DNA of 54,071 nucleotides from Acidobacteriota bacterium (GTDB lineage: Bacteria > Acidobacteriota > Terriglobia > Bryobacterales > Bryobacteraceae), in the NCBI GenBank assembly GCA_018268835.1, contig JAFDVU010000028.1, positions 1 to 54,071 on the forward strand. Reading direction: 5' to 3'. This document shows, piece by piece, positions 38,352 to 47,940 of the stretch. How positions within the stretch are numbered: position 1 is the first letter of the stretch; every line of letters starts with the position of its first letter. The notes under the pieces are model-generated. The model was not told where the DNA came from and did no database searches. It worked only from the letters and a program-made list of their open reading frames with translations. The translations under genes and the position numbers were made by a program.

Positions 38352-39494
38352 TCAGTACTTGCTCAGTTCGGTGATCAGGGCGGCCACACCCTTGCGGCGG
38401 TAGAGGTCGCTGAGACGCTGCTCTTCGGGGGACGGGGGCAGCACGCTCAACAGCGACGTGTTGGCCAGGCTGTCGCGGTTGGGCACCCAGATCCGGCCGT
38501 CGGAGAACTCCACCTGGTTGACGAACCCGATCATGCGCTGCAACTGGATGGGCCGGCCCTTGGCGGTGAAGCTGAGGGTCGTGTCCTGCAGCACCGGGAC
38601 GGTCTGCCCGGGGGCCAGAGTCATATCGCGGTCGGCCGAGGGCAGCGAGCCGGCCATGTAGCGGTGGCCAGAGGAATCGCTGACGATCCAGCCCATTTCG
38701 ACGTACTTCACCGCGCGGTTGGCGCGGTTGCGCACTTCGATGCGCGGGGCGCGCGCTTCGTTGCCAGAGAGCACGGCGGAGCCCTTCAGCGGCTCCACCG
38801 GCGAATCCGGAAACTGCAGGAAGGCGAACTCCTCGGTGTGCTCGGGGATCGCGGCGGTGGTCACGGCGCGTCCGGCGCGGCTCACTGCTACCGCGAGTTG
38901 TCCGGCTTCGGCCTGGCGTGCCAGGCTGTCGCGCATTTCCCGCGCCAGGGCTTCCACGCCGCCCTGCGCCAGGACGCGCTTGAAGTGCTCGCGGTCGCGG
39001 CGCGCCTCGAGTTCGCACGCGGTCAGGGTGCGGCGGGAGTTGAGCCGGTCCGGGCCGAAGAAGGAAAGATCCTGGAACAGCACGCCGTCGAGATCCACCT
39101 GGACCAGCGGTCCGCCGATGGCCTGCGAGGGACGCAGCAACTGCATATCGATGCGCACCGGCAGCGCCTCGCCGGGGCCCACGTTGAGACTGGGGTACGT
39201 GACGCTGCCCTTGCCGCCGAGGGTGGCTTCCTGGGTCACCACCCGCAGGGTCACGCCGTGGATCCGGTTGGGCGTGGTGTTGCGCAGCGTGAGCGACATG
39301 TGCAGGTCCAACACCATCGCCGCGCCGCGTGCCGTGGCGCGCGAATCCGAGTAAGTGCTGGAGAGGAAGGCCAGCGGCGAATTGTCCGGCAGGTTGATGG
39401 TGACGGCATTCTGCGGGAGGGGCTGGTCCTGCGCCGGGAGAAGCCCCGCGCCCAGGAACGCCACCGCCGCCAATGGGAACGCTTTACTCCACAT
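38352..39494 (-). CDS. Secreted protein of unknown function, ECF-operon effector
   Basis: A 380-residue exported protein with a signal peptide (about 1-21, ending LLPAQD). The middle is predicted to be beta-rich, with repeated patterns of paired strands such as LHMSLTLRNTTPNRIHGVTLRVV. A C-terminal helix reads EEQRLSDLYRRKGVAALITELSKY. I do not recognise a family. It overlaps the anti-sigma gene by 11 bases and lies third in a sigma/anti-sigma operon, so it is probably the output or the sensed partner of that system. Confidence 0.55.
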   Translation of the reverse strand: MWSKAFPLAAVAFLGAGLLPAQDQPLPQNAVTINLPDNSPLAFLSSTYSDSRATARGAAMVLDLHMSLTLRNTTPNRIHGVTLRVVTQEATLGGKGSVTYPSLNVGPGEALPVRIDMQLLRPSQAIGGPLVQVDLDGVLFQDLSFFGPDRLNSRRTLTACELEARRDREHFKRVLAQGGVEALAREMRDSLARQAEAGQLAVAVSRAGRAVTTAAIPEHTEEFAFLQFPDSPVEPLKGSAVLSGNEARAPRIEVRNRANRAVKYVEMGWIVSDSSGHRYMAGSLPSADRDMTLAPGQTVPVLQDTTLSFTAKGRPIQLQRMIGFVNQVEFSDGRIWVPNRDSLANTSLLSVLPPSPEEQRLSDLYRRKGVAALITELSKY

Positions 39495-40062
39495 ATACTT
39501 TCGTCATGGTCACGAGATTGGTCTGCGGATCGACGTAGCTCGCTCCCATGGTCCCTTGGGCGCTCACCGAATAGGTGACGCGGTTGGTGTTGACGCCCTC
39601 GTGCATCAGGGCGAAGGCATGATCTCCGGCGCGCCGTTCCACTCCCCCGCCGGTGGGCTGCACCACGGGGACGTTGGCGCTCATGATCGAAGGTGTCGGC
39701 CGCTCCAGCACGATTCCGGTGACCAAAAGCACTAGCGCCGCGCCCGCCACGAAAGCGGCGCGGAATCCGTTCAGCAGCGGCACGCGGGGCGCCGCCATAT
39801 CGGTCTCGCGCACACACTCGCCGGCTGCCAGCCCCAGGCGGATGTTGGCGCGCATCTCGCGGGCCAGCCGGTCCCAGGGGATGTCCGGCGCATCGCTCAG
39901 TCCGGGCAGCATTTCGCGCATGCCCTGGCAGGCCGCGATTTCGTCGCGGCAGGCGCCGCAGCGCGCCACGTGGCGGGCGGTCCTCCAGGCCTGAAACCAG
40001 CCGAGATCCCCGCCGGCGTGCAGCGCCAGGGTGGCGGAATCGGGATGGTGGTTTCGCATCAT
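39484..40062 (-). CDS. Zinc-binding transmembrane anti-sigma factor
   Basis: A 192-residue protein. The zinc motif H-x3-C-x2-C is complete as RHVARCGACRDE (about 30-41), the ZAS signature of anti-ECF factors. One transmembrane helix (about 103-122) contains AAFVAGAALVLLVTGIVL, and the periplasmic C-terminus is about 65 residues. It should hold the adjacent sigma factor inactive until an envelope signal appears. It starts 4 bp after the sigma gene stop. Confidence 0.78.
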   Translation of the reverse strand: MMRNHHPDSATLALHAGGDLGWFQAWRTARHVARCGACRDEIAACQGMREMLPGLSDAPDIPWDRLAREMRANIRLGLAAGECVRETDMAAPRVPLLNGFRAAFVAGAALVLLVTGIVLERPTPSIMSANVPVVQPTGGGVERRAGDHAFALMHEGVNTNRVTYSVSAQGTMGASYVDPQTNLVTMTKVYVE

Positions 40063-40066
40063 ATGA

Positions 40067-40609
40067 CTACCGCTTCCTTCTTTCCATGTACCGGAGCATC
40101 TTGGTGCGCGCGTTGGCGATGTGGGACCGCACCGTGGCCTTGGAACAGTTCAACTGCCGGGCCACTTCCTCGGCGGGCATGCCTTCCACATCGCGCAGCA
40201 TCAGCGCAGCCCGTTCACGCGGGCTGAGCAGGCGCAAGCCGTCCTCCAGATACTCCCTGTGCTCCCCTTGCAGGACCAGTTCTTCGGGCGAGTCCGAACG
40301 GCTCTCGGGAGCGTGATCGATTTCGCAGAAGGTGGCGCGCCCGCTGCGCCGCAGAAAGTCGATCGCCGTGTTGGTGGCGATTCGCGACAGCCAGTGGGCC
40401 GCCTTCTGATCGTCCTTGAGCTGCTCCTGGTGCTGGAGTGCTTTGATAAACGCGTCCTGGGTCAGGTCCTGGGCATCGGCGACATTTCCGACGATGCGGT
40501 AGATCTGTAGAAAGATCCGCCGTAAATGATTGGAAATGAAGCGGTTCTGCTCGTCGAGCAGATCCAGCCCGGGCTCGATGGCTTCGCTCATGACACTGCG
40601 AACGATCAT
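40067..40609 (-). CDS. ECF-type RNA polymerase sigma factor
   Basis: A sigma-70-family factor of about 180 residues with only regions 2 and 4. Region 2 contains FLQIYRIVGNVADAQDLTQDAFIKAL, and region 4 LRLLSPRERAALMLRDVEGMPAEEVARQL-type sequence (about 130-165). This is the usual ECF length. The start is the ATG at 40609, with GTG at 40615 or ATG at 40591 as alternatives. It is the first gene of the sigma/anti-sigma/effector operon and probably activates its own promoter, which I could not place by motif. Confidence 0.88.
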   Translation of the reverse strand: MIVRSVMSEAIEPGLDLLDEQNRFISNHLRRIFLQIYRIVGNVADAQDLTQDAFIKALQHQEQLKDDQKAAHWLSRIATNTAIDFLRRSGRATFCEIDHAPESRSDSPEELVLQGEHREYLEDGLRLLSPRERAALMLRDVEGMPAEEVARQLNCSKATVRSHIANARTKMLRYMERRKR

Positions 40610-40730
40610 TTCCACGTCTGACCCTATTCACCAGAAATGACGCAGGGCCGTGCAAAACGTGGAGACAAAAGCGGGTCCCCGCTCTGCCTACCGCAATTCT
40701 AGCGCGCCGCCGAAGGAGTAGCATGTTGGG

Positions 40731-42842
40731 ATGCCCCGATACGCCCTGTTGCTGGTGCTGCTTGGAACCCCCGGATTCGCCCAGACGGATTGGCCCAACT
40801 TCGGCAACGACCCCGGCGCCATGCGCTATTCGCCGCTCCGGCAGATCGATCGTGGCAACGTGGCGCGCCTCTCACCGGCGTGGACGTTCCGCACCGGTAA
40901 GCCAGGCTCGGAGGCGGTTCCCGTAGTGGTGAACGGTGTGATGTACCTCACGGCGCCGGACGGCATCTACGCCCTGGTGCCGGAAACCGGCGACCTGCTC
41001 TGGAAGTACGCGGCATCGCCGGTCGCACTGCGCGGCCTGACCTGGTGGCCGGGCGGCGCGGGCACGCACCCGCGGGTGTTCGCCGGAAACGGCCCATACC
41101 TGCTCGCGCTCGACGCGACCACGGGCAAGCCGGCGCCCGGATTCGGCGACGAAGGCCGCGTGGACCTGAAGAAAGGTGTCCTCGGCGACCTGCCCGACGC
41201 CCGGTTCGCGCTGGAATCGCCGCCGGCGGTGTTCGGCGACATCGTGATCACCGGCAGCAGCAACGGCGAAGGCCGTCCCACCAAAGGCGCCTATGGCGAC
41301 ATCCGCGGCTGGGACGCGCGCACCGGCAGACTGCTGTGGACGTTCCATACCGTGGCGCGCCCCGGGGAAGAGGGGGCGGACACGTGGCCGAAGGACGGCT
41401 GGAAGAACCGCTCCGGCACGAACACGTGGGGCTTCTTCACGGTGGATGTCGCGCGCGGCATCGTCTACGTCCCGCTGGGCTGCCCGACGTCGGATTTCTG
41501 GGGCGCGGACCGCGCGGGCGACGGGCTCTACGGCAACTCGCTGGTGGCGCTGGACGCGCGCGCAGGCAAGAAGCTGTGGCATCGCCAACTGGTGCATCAC
41601 GACCTGTGGGACTACGACCTGGCCGCGCCGCCGGCATTGTTCGACATCCGCCGCGGCGGAAAGACGATTCCGGCCGTGGCCGAAATCACGAAGATGGGCC
41701 TGTTGTTCGTCTTCGACCGCGTCACGGGAGAACCGGTATACGGCATCGAGGAGCGGCCCGTGCCTCCGTCCGCAGTGCCGGGGGAGGCGGCGTCGAAGAC
41801 CCAGCCATTCCCCTTGAAGCCGGCGCCGCTGGCTCGAGACACCTTCCGCATGGAAGACCTGTACAACCGCTCGCCCGAGCACGCGCGCTTCTGCCGGGAG
41901 TTGTTCGCGGACAACCATATGACCATCGGGGCGCCGTACACACCGCTGCCGGTCGACGGCAACGTGCTCGAGTTTCCCAGCACACTGGGCGGCGGGAACT
42001 GGGGCGGCGTGTCAGTGGATCCGGTGGCGGAGCGTCTGTTCGTCAACGTGATGAACATCGGACAGTGGGGGCACATGGAGAAGCGCGGAGAGGAGTGGGT
42101 GCGGACTTCGGCCTACGGACCGTACGCGCGCTTCTGGGATCGCGAGAGCCGCATCCCCTGCCAGAACCCGCCGTTCGGGGAGCTGGTCGCGGTGGACCTG
42201 GCGACCGGCGACATCGCATGGCGCAGCGTGCTGGGGACGGTGGACGCACTCGAAGCCCGGGTCGTGCACGATACCGGCGCGCTCAACCTGGGAGGCAGCA
42301 TCGCGACAGCGGGCGGCCTGGTGTTCATCGCGGCGACCAACGATTCCCGCTTCCGCGCCTTCGATTCGGGCACGGGGAAAGTGCTGTGGGAGACGAAACT
42401 GGAGGCCAGCGGCCACACCAGTCCGCTCACCTGGCTGGGGCGGGACGGGCGTCAGTACGTGGCGCTGATGGCACAGGGCGGCGGCGCGTTCCTGGGCGGC
42501 GGGTTGAGCAACGCGCTGGTGGCCTACGCGCTGCCGGACGCGCCGCGCAAGCCGCTGCCGGCGGAGGTGACGACGGCCATCGCGGCGGCGAGGACCGCGC
42601 GGCGCGGGACGCCGCAGGTGGGCGCGTACACTCCGGCCACTCTGCCCCAAAGCGATGCGCGCACGTTGGTGGAGAAAGCGTGCGGGTCGGGGTGCCATGC
42701 GGTCGAGGTGGTGACGAGCCAGCGGATGAGCGCGGCGGACTGGAACGCCACCGTAGCCGCCATGGTCGCGCGTGGAGCGGAGCTTTCCGATGCCCAGGCG
42801 AAGACGGTAGTGGAGTATCTGGCGAAGACGCTCGGCCGCTGA
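40731..42842 (+). CDS. PQQ-dependent dehydrogenase with C-terminal haem-like domain
   Basis: A 703-residue secreted quinoprotein. The signal peptide (about 1-17) ends FAQ. Eight propeller blades follow, with W-motif repeats such as TDWPNFGNDPGAMRYSPL at the start and HHDLWDYDLAAPP near 290. The domain resembles glucose- or alcohol-type PQQ dehydrogenases and oxidises a sugar or alcohol in the periplasm. The C-terminal 65 residues look like a small c-type cytochrome domain with VTSQRMSAADW, but the haem motif reads CGSGCH, that is C-x3-C-H rather than C-x2-C-H. PQQ synthesis genes are not in the window. Confidence 0.82.
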   Translation: MPRYALLLVLLGTPGFAQTDWPNFGNDPGAMRYSPLRQIDRGNVARLSPAWTFRTGKPGSEAVPVVVNGVMYLTAPDGIYALVPETGDLLWKYAASPVALRGLTWWPGGAGTHPRVFAGNGPYLLALDATTGKPAPGFGDEGRVDLKKGVLGDLPDARFALESPPAVFGDIVITGSSNGEGRPTKGAYGDIRGWDARTGRLLWTFHTVARPGEEGADTWPKDGWKNRSGTNTWGFFTVDVARGIVYVPLGCPTSDFWGADRAGDGLYGNSLVALDARAGKKLWHRQLVHHDLWDYDLAAPPALFDIRRGGKTIPAVAEITKMGLLFVFDRVTGEPVYGIEERPVPPSAVPGEAASKTQPFPLKPAPLARDTFRMEDLYNRSPEHARFCRELFADNHMTIGAPYTPLPVDGNVLEFPSTLGGGNWGGVSVDPVAERLFVNVMNIGQWGHMEKRGEEWVRTSAYGPYARFWDRESRIPCQNPPFGELVAVDLATGDIAWRSVLGTVDALEARVVHDTGALNLGGSIATAGGLVFIAATNDSRFRAFDSGTGKVLWETKLEASGHTSPLTWLGRDGRQYVALMAQGGGAFLGGGLSNALVAYALPDAPRKPLPAEVTTAIAAARTARRGTPQVGAYTPATLPQSDARTLVEKACGSGCHAVEVVTSQRMSAADWNATVAAMVARGAELSDAQAKTVVEYLAKTLGR

Positions 42843-42883
42843 GCCGTCGCGGGGGGCGCCGTTTCGGGTAACCTGAAGGTTCC

Positions 42884-44056
42884 ATGAAGCCCGCAGAGAG
42901 AATGTCCCGCATCGGAATCGAACTGGCGTTTGAGGTGCTGGTGCGCGCCCGCTCGCTGGAGGCGCAGGGGAAGCACATCATCCATCTGGAGATCGGAGAG
43001 CCGGATTTCCCCACTCCGGCGCACGTGGTGGACGCCGCCAAACAGGCGCTGGATGAGGGCTGGACCCACTACGGTCCGACGCAGGGGCTGCCCGAACTGC
43101 GCGAGGCGATCGCGGCGGACGTGTCGCGCACGCGCGGCATCCGCGTCGGTCCCGAGCACGTGTGCGTGGTGCCGGGCGGCAAGCCGATCATCTTCTTTCC
43201 CATGCTGGCGCTGCTCGAAGCGGGGGATGAAGCCATCTACCCGAACCCCGGCTTTCCGATCTACGAGTCCATGATCCGCTTCTGCGGCGCCAAACCCGTG
43301 CCGATGCCGCTCGAAGAGAGCCGCGGGTTTTCGTTCGACGTGGACCGCTTCGCCGCCCTGCTCACGCCGAGCACCAAAATGGTGGTGATCAATTCGCCGC
43401 AGAATCCCACCGGGGGCGTGATCCCGCGCGCCGACCTCGCCGCGGTGGCCGAACTGCTGCGCGGCCGCGACGTGATGGTGCTGAGCGACGAGATCAACCG
43501 CGAAATCTGCTACGGTGAACCGCCGGCATCGATCACGGAGTTTCCGGGCATGCTGGAAAAGACCGTCATCCTGGACGGCTTCTCCAAGACCTTCGCCATG
43601 ACTGGATGGCGCATGGGTTACGGGGTGATGCCCACGTGGATGGTGGAGCTGGTGAACAAGCTGATGGTAAACTCGGTCTCCTGCACCGCGAGCTTTTCGC
43701 AGCGCGCCGGGATGGCCGCGATCACCGGTCCGCGCGACGACCTGCGGGCGATGGTGGCGGAGTTCCGGCGGCGGCGGGACGCGTTCGTCGCGGCGCTCAA
43801 CACCATCCCCGGCTTCCGCTGCGCGTTGCCGGGCGGCGCCTTCTACGCCTTCCCGAATGTGACCGGGACGGGGATCGGTTCAAAGGAACTCGCCGATCTC
43901 ATCCTTTACGAAGGCGGCGTGGCGGCGCTGGACGGCGCCTGCTTCGGCGAATACGGCGACGGCTACATGCGCTTCAGCTACGCGAATTCGTACGAAAACC
44001 TGATGGAGGCGGTGGAGCGCATCCGCCGCCTTTCCGTGCGTTGGACCGGGCGATGA
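42884..44056 (+). CDS. Class I/II PLP aminotransferase
   Basis: A 390-residue fold-I aminotransferase. It opens with SRIGIELAFEVLVRARSLEAQGKHIIHLEIGEPDFPTP-type sequence, standard for the aspartate-aminotransferase subgroup. The PLP lysine is Lys235 in DGFSKTFAMTGWRMGY. NSPQNPTGGV and the Arg in the C-terminal MRFSYAN complete the pattern. The amino donor cannot be named from sequence; aspartate, alanine or an aromatic acid are possible. It is 41 bp downstream of the PQQ dehydrogenase gene. Confidence 0.88.
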   Translation: MKPAERMSRIGIELAFEVLVRARSLEAQGKHIIHLEIGEPDFPTPAHVVDAAKQALDEGWTHYGPTQGLPELREAIAADVSRTRGIRVGPEHVCVVPGGKPIIFFPMLALLEAGDEAIYPNPGFPIYESMIRFCGAKPVPMPLEESRGFSFDVDRFAALLTPSTKMVVINSPQNPTGGVIPRADLAAVAELLRGRDVMVLSDEINREICYGEPPASITEFPGMLEKTVILDGFSKTFAMTGWRMGYGVMPTWMVELVNKLMVNSVSCTASFSQRAGMAAITGPRDDLRAMVAEFRRRRDAFVAALNTIPGFRCALPGGAFYAFPNVTGTGIGSKELADLILYEGGVAALDGACFGEYGDGYMRFSYANSYENLMEAVERIRRLSVRWTGR

Positions 44057-44069
44057 CCTTGCGCGCCGC

Positions 44070-47000
44070 CTAGTTCACCGTGGCGGTGGCGGGCGTGGAG
44101 TTCCCGGTATCGCCCACCAGCGTCACACTTACCGACGTGATGCCCTGCAGGTTGCCGCTCACCGTGAAGGGCTGCGTATAGATGAACTGGCTGCCCGCCG
44201 TGGTGGTTGAGAAGTACGGCGTGAACAGCGTGTCCACCGGAACCGTGATGCTCGTGGTGCCGAGGGTGGTCCCGTTGGCGGCGGTGAACTGGAAGATCGC
44301 CTGCGTGATCCTGCGGGTAGGCGCGTAGCCGGTGACCGTCACCGTGAAGCCGGTGGACGTGCGGGCGCCGGTTACCTGGGTAATGACAGGGACGCTGCCG
44401 GCGATGCGGATGGTCTGGGTCGGCGCGGGCGACGGCGTGACATCGGCTCCGGCGGCCTGCAACCGCGAGGTGATTGTGATGACTCCGGCCACGGTGCCGG
44501 TCTGCACGCTGACCGATGTCGAACCGGTGGTGGAACCGGCCGGGATGGTGATCTGCACGGTACGGCCGCCGCTGCTGAACTGGATGGCCGGATCGTCGGG
44601 CCCGGTGCCCGGGGCGAAAGTCAGAGTCAGGGTGACGACGATGTCCACCGGGAACGCGCTGCCCAGAGAAACCGTCACTTGCGGCTGCTGCAGAGGATTG
44701 GCCGAGCCGCCGCCGCCCCCGATGTTAAACGTGGGAGTCGAAGGCAGCGATATGGTAACGGTGTAGCTCTTGCTCACGGACGTGCCGCCGGCGTCCTTGA
44801 CGGTGGCGGAGACGTTGAATGTGCCGGGCGCGTTGGGACTGCCGGTGATGGCGCCGCTCGAAGAGATGCTCAGGCCGCCGGGCAGTCCGCTGGCGCTCCA
44901 GGTGAGGGGTGTGACGCCGCCGGTGGCGTTAAGACCGGCGCTGTAGGACACCCCGACTGTGCCGTTGGGCAGGGAAGCGGTGGTGATCGTGAGGGCCGCG
45001 GCGGCGACCTTCACGGTGTAGGATGCGGTGGCGGTGGCGCCGGTGCTGTCCTTCACGCTGGCACTGACGGTGAACGTGCCCACGGCGTTGGGAGCGCCGG
45101 TGATGGCGCCGGTGGAATCGCCGGTCACCCCGCCGGGCAATCCCGTGATGTTGAAGGTGTACGGGCGGACGCCGCCGGATGCCGTGATGGAGGCCGAATA
45201 CGCGGCTCCGACAACGCCATCGGGTAGCGACTTGGTGGTGATTACCAGGTCGGCGGGGACGATCTTGATGGTGAACCTCGCGGTGGCGGTCGCCGGCGGC
45301 ACGGCCGAGTCCGTGGCCGTGGCGCTCAGGGTGAACTGCCCCGCAGTGTTGGGCGTGCCGGTGATGGCGCCGCCAGGGTCAAGGCTCAGACCGTCGGGCA
45401 ACCCGCTGCCGCTGTATTTCAACGGCGGGGTGCCACCCAGCGCAGCAATCTTCGCGGAATAGACGACCCCGACCTTGCCGTCGGGGAGCGCGGCGCCTGT
45501 GAAGGAAAGGGCCTGCGCCACTACCGTGATGGTAAACGGGCGGGAAGTGCTCGTGTTGGCGCTGTCGGTGACGCCCGCTACGCAGGTGGTGGTGCCGGGC
45601 GTGGTCGGCGTTCCCGAGATCGTCACCACGGAGTAGGAGAGGCCGTCCGGTAGCGAACAGGTCAGTGTGAACTTGTAGGGTTGGACGCCCCCGGTGGCGG
45701 AGAGCGTGATCGTGACCGGGGTTCCGGCGGTGACCGTCGTGCTGGAGTCGGCCAGGGTAAGGGGCGACGGATGGATCACGATCGTAAAGATCTTGGAAAT
45801 GATGTCGCCGGCCTGGAGGGTCACGTTGACGCCGAAACTGAATGTTCCGGCGCGCAAGGGAAGTCCGTCGATGCGCCCGCTGGAGGCGATTTGGAGGCCG
45901 TCGGGCAACTGGCCCGAACCGAGCGAGTAGGTGATCGGGCCGTTGGCGTTGCTCGTATCGAGGTTCACGGCGTAAAAGATCCCAACGGTGCCGTCAGGCA
46001 GGTTGGATGGCGTCGTAATGACCGGAGCCGGCCTGACGATGGTCAGCGGGAAGGTGGTTTGTACCGTGGTCGCGTAGGAATCCGTCACCTTGACCGTCAC
46101 CGTGACGGTGCCCGGCGTCTGCGGGGTTCCGGTGATGTCGCCGGTCTGGGGATTGGCGAACAGGCCGAGCGGCAGTCCGCTGATATTCCACGAGTAGGGG
46201 CTTGAACTGCCCCCGCCAGTCGCGGTGAGGCGGAAGGTATACGGTGTCCCGACCGTACCATTGGGGAGAGCGCTGGTGCTGATGGCAAGGGTCGAGTTGA
46301 CCGTCAGGTTGATCGTGCCGGTGGTGCTGCCGCCGGGGTTCACCACGCGGACCGGAATGGGCCCCGGGGCGGCGACCAGATTCCCTGGGATGGCCACGGT
46401 CAGGGTGGAGGCGTTGACCAGTGTCGCCGGCAGGGCGGATGCGCCCAAATAGACTGTGGGAACGTAAGGGCCGGTGTTCACGTCCGGCGCGCCGATGCGG
46501 CTCGCGAAGTTCGTTCCGGTGAGTGTGAGGGTGAACGCCGCGCCCATGTTCACAGTCGGCGGGCTCAGGTTGGAGAGCGTGGGAGGCGCGATAGTGAGGG
46601 TCTGGCTGCCGTAGTTGATGTTGTTCGGTTGCAGCACGCCGACGCTGACCGTGGCGGGCGATGCCAATTTGGAAGTCGGCACGTAGGCGGTGAGTTGCGT
46701 CGGAGACACGTAGCTGGTGTTTGCCAGGAAGGTTTCGACGTCATTCACCGTCCAGGAGATCAGCGATCCGCTGGTGAAGTTCGCTCCGGTCACCGTGATG
46801 GGATAGTAGCCGGATCCGGCGGGGATGGAATTCGGCGCCACCTGGCTTACCACCGCGGGCGCCACCACCTGGATGTACTCCGATTGGTTAGGCTGACCCG
46901 ATACCGGCGCCACATTGCCCCATATGTCGGTTAAGGTCGGCGTGAACGAGTAGATTCCGGCGGTCGTCGGCGTGCCGACGAGGTAGTACGGAGCGGCGGT

Positions 47001-47567
47001 GGTGCCGACGGGATACTGCAGCACGCCCAGTCCGGGCGGCACGGACCCCGTTACCGAGTTGAGGGTGAAGGGCGCGGTGCCGCCCGTGATCACCGGCGCG
47101 AGGTAACTGGTCCCGGTAGTTCCCACCGGGAGCGGCGATACCAACTGCATGGGGGCGTTGAGGCCGAAGTTGGTCGTCGCCGAGAGGTTGCCCTGCTGCA
47201 CCCTGATCTGGACTGTCCGCGGGTTGGTGCCGAGCGCTGCAGCGAAGTTGGCCATTGGCACGTAGGCAACGACGACGTTGGAATAGAAGTAATTGACCGA
47301 GAGTGGAACGGGAGTATTGTTGATCGGGTCGGTCCAATACAGGCTCGGCTGAAACCCGAGATCGAAAGTGCCGTTGAGGAAGATCAGGATGTCGCCGGGA
47401 GTGCCGATCGTAACGGCCTGCACGTCCAGCGCCGCGCATTCGCACACGAAGCTGGATTGCACCGAGGTGATGACCGGCTGAACCGGCCCGGTTTGGGCTA
47501 GGGCGGGTGCGGCCAGGACGGCGAGCGCCATCACCGGCAGGATGGCTTTGAGGGGCGCGTTCTTCAT
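44070..47567 (-). CDS. Large secreted protein of tandem Ig-like (He_PIG) repeats
   Basis: A 1165-residue surface or secreted protein. The ATG at 47567 was chosen because GAGGT lies 6 bp upstream and gives a signal peptide (MKNAPLKAILPVMALAVLAAPALAQ). About seven or eight He_PIG-like units carry the pattern LPDG-x-VG-x2-Y and G-x-ITG-x-P-x2-G, with spacing of about 90 residues, mostly between residues 430 and 940. IPT/TIG-like units lie before them. A GGGGGS linker separates the C-terminal beta domain. Such proteins mediate adhesion or form filaments; no enzyme motif is seen. The repeats are similar to one another at protein level. Confidence 0.72.
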   Translation of the reverse strand: MKNAPLKAILPVMALAVLAAPALAQTGPVQPVITSVQSSFVCECAALDVQAVTIGTPGDILIFLNGTFDLGFQPSLYWTDPINNTPVPLSVNYFYSNVVVAYVPMANFAAALGTNPRTVQIRVQQGNLSATTNFGLNAPMQLVSPLPVGTTGTSYLAPVITGGTAPFTLNSVTGSVPPGLGVLQYPVGTTAAPYYLVGTPTTAGIYSFTPTLTDIWGNVAPVSGQPNQSEYIQVVAPAVVSQVAPNSIPAGSGYYPITVTGANFTSGSLISWTVNDVETFLANTSYVSPTQLTAYVPTSKLASPATVSVGVLQPNNINYGSQTLTIAPPTLSNLSPPTVNMGAAFTLTLTGTNFASRIGAPDVNTGPYVPTVYLGASALPATLVNASTLTVAIPGNLVAAPGPIPVRVVNPGGSTTGTINLTVNSTLAISTSALPNGTVGTPYTFRLTATGGGSSSPYSWNISGLPLGLFANPQTGDITGTPQTPGTVTVTVKVTDSYATTVQTTFPLTIVRPAPVITTPSNLPDGTVGIFYAVNLDTSNANGPITYSLGSGQLPDGLQIASSGRIDGLPLRAGTFSFGVNVTLQAGDIISKIFTIVIHPSPLTLADSSTTVTAGTPVTITLSATGGVQPYKFTLTCSLPDGLSYSVVTISGTPTTPGTTTCVAGVTDSANTSTSRPFTITVVAQALSFTGAALPDGKVGVVYSAKIAALGGTPPLKYSGSGLPDGLSLDPGGAITGTPNTAGQFTLSATATDSAVPPATATARFTIKIVPADLVITTKSLPDGVVGAAYSASITASGGVRPYTFNITGLPGGVTGDSTGAITGAPNAVGTFTVSASVKDSTGATATASYTVKVAAAALTITTASLPNGTVGVSYSAGLNATGGVTPLTWSASGLPGGLSISSSGAITGSPNAPGTFNVSATVKDAGGTSVSKSYTVTISLPSTPTFNIGGGGGSANPLQQPQVTVSLGSAFPVDIVVTLTLTFAPGTGPDDPAIQFSSGGRTVQITIPAGSTTGSTSVSVQTGTVAGVITITSRLQAAGADVTPSPAPTQTIRIAGSVPVITQVTGARTSTGFTVTVTGYAPTRRITQAIFQFTAANGTTLGTTSITVPVDTLFTPYFSTTTAGSQFIYTQPFTVSGNLQGITSVSVTLVGDTGNSTPATATVN

Positions 47568-47647
47568 CCGATTACCTCGCATGGACTATCCGGAGTCTTC
47601 TCATTATGGTACGAATCGGCTGGGAAACAAACAGGATTGCTGCCGGC

Positions 47648-47926
47648 TCAGTCGCGCAGGTCTACAATCGTGGCGCCCCAGCCCCCGGCTTCGGGCGGGG
47701 CGTCGCGGAACGCGGCGACCAGGGGACTGCGCGAGAGCACCCCTCGCACGACCTCCCGCTGCACGCCGATGCCGCGCCCGTGGATGATCCGCAGGGCGCG
47801 CAGCCCCATACCGTGTGCCTCGGCGAGGTATTCCTCGACAACCGCCTTCACGTCCCGTGGCGGTACGGTGTGGAGATCGAAGACGTCGGTGATTGGGATG
47901 CGGACGGGTTCCGGTTCGGACTCCAT
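47648..47926 (-). CDS. Smr-domain protein
   Basis: A 92-residue stand-alone Smr (MutS2 C-terminal) domain. It has FDLHTVPPRDVKAVVEEYL and RIIHGRGIGVQREVV, the DLH and HGxG signatures. Smr domains nick or cleave nucleic acid, for example in ribosome rescue or DNA processing. The ATG at 47926 was chosen over a TTG at 47941, which falls in the terminator. It lies just downstream of the terminator of the DUF465 gene. Confidence 0.82.
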   Translation of the reverse strand: MESEPEPVRIPITDVFDLHTVPPRDVKAVVEEYLAEAHGMGLRALRIIHGRGIGVQREVVRGVLSRSPLVAAFRDAPPEAGGWGATIVDLRD

Positions 47927-47940
47927 AGCCTCAAAAACCA

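Noticed and set aside
41045..42871. 608-codon plus-strand open frame in the PQQ dehydrogenase gene
   Set aside because: Arg/Gly/Ala-rich frame-shifted reading of the dehydrogenase, without any domain pattern.
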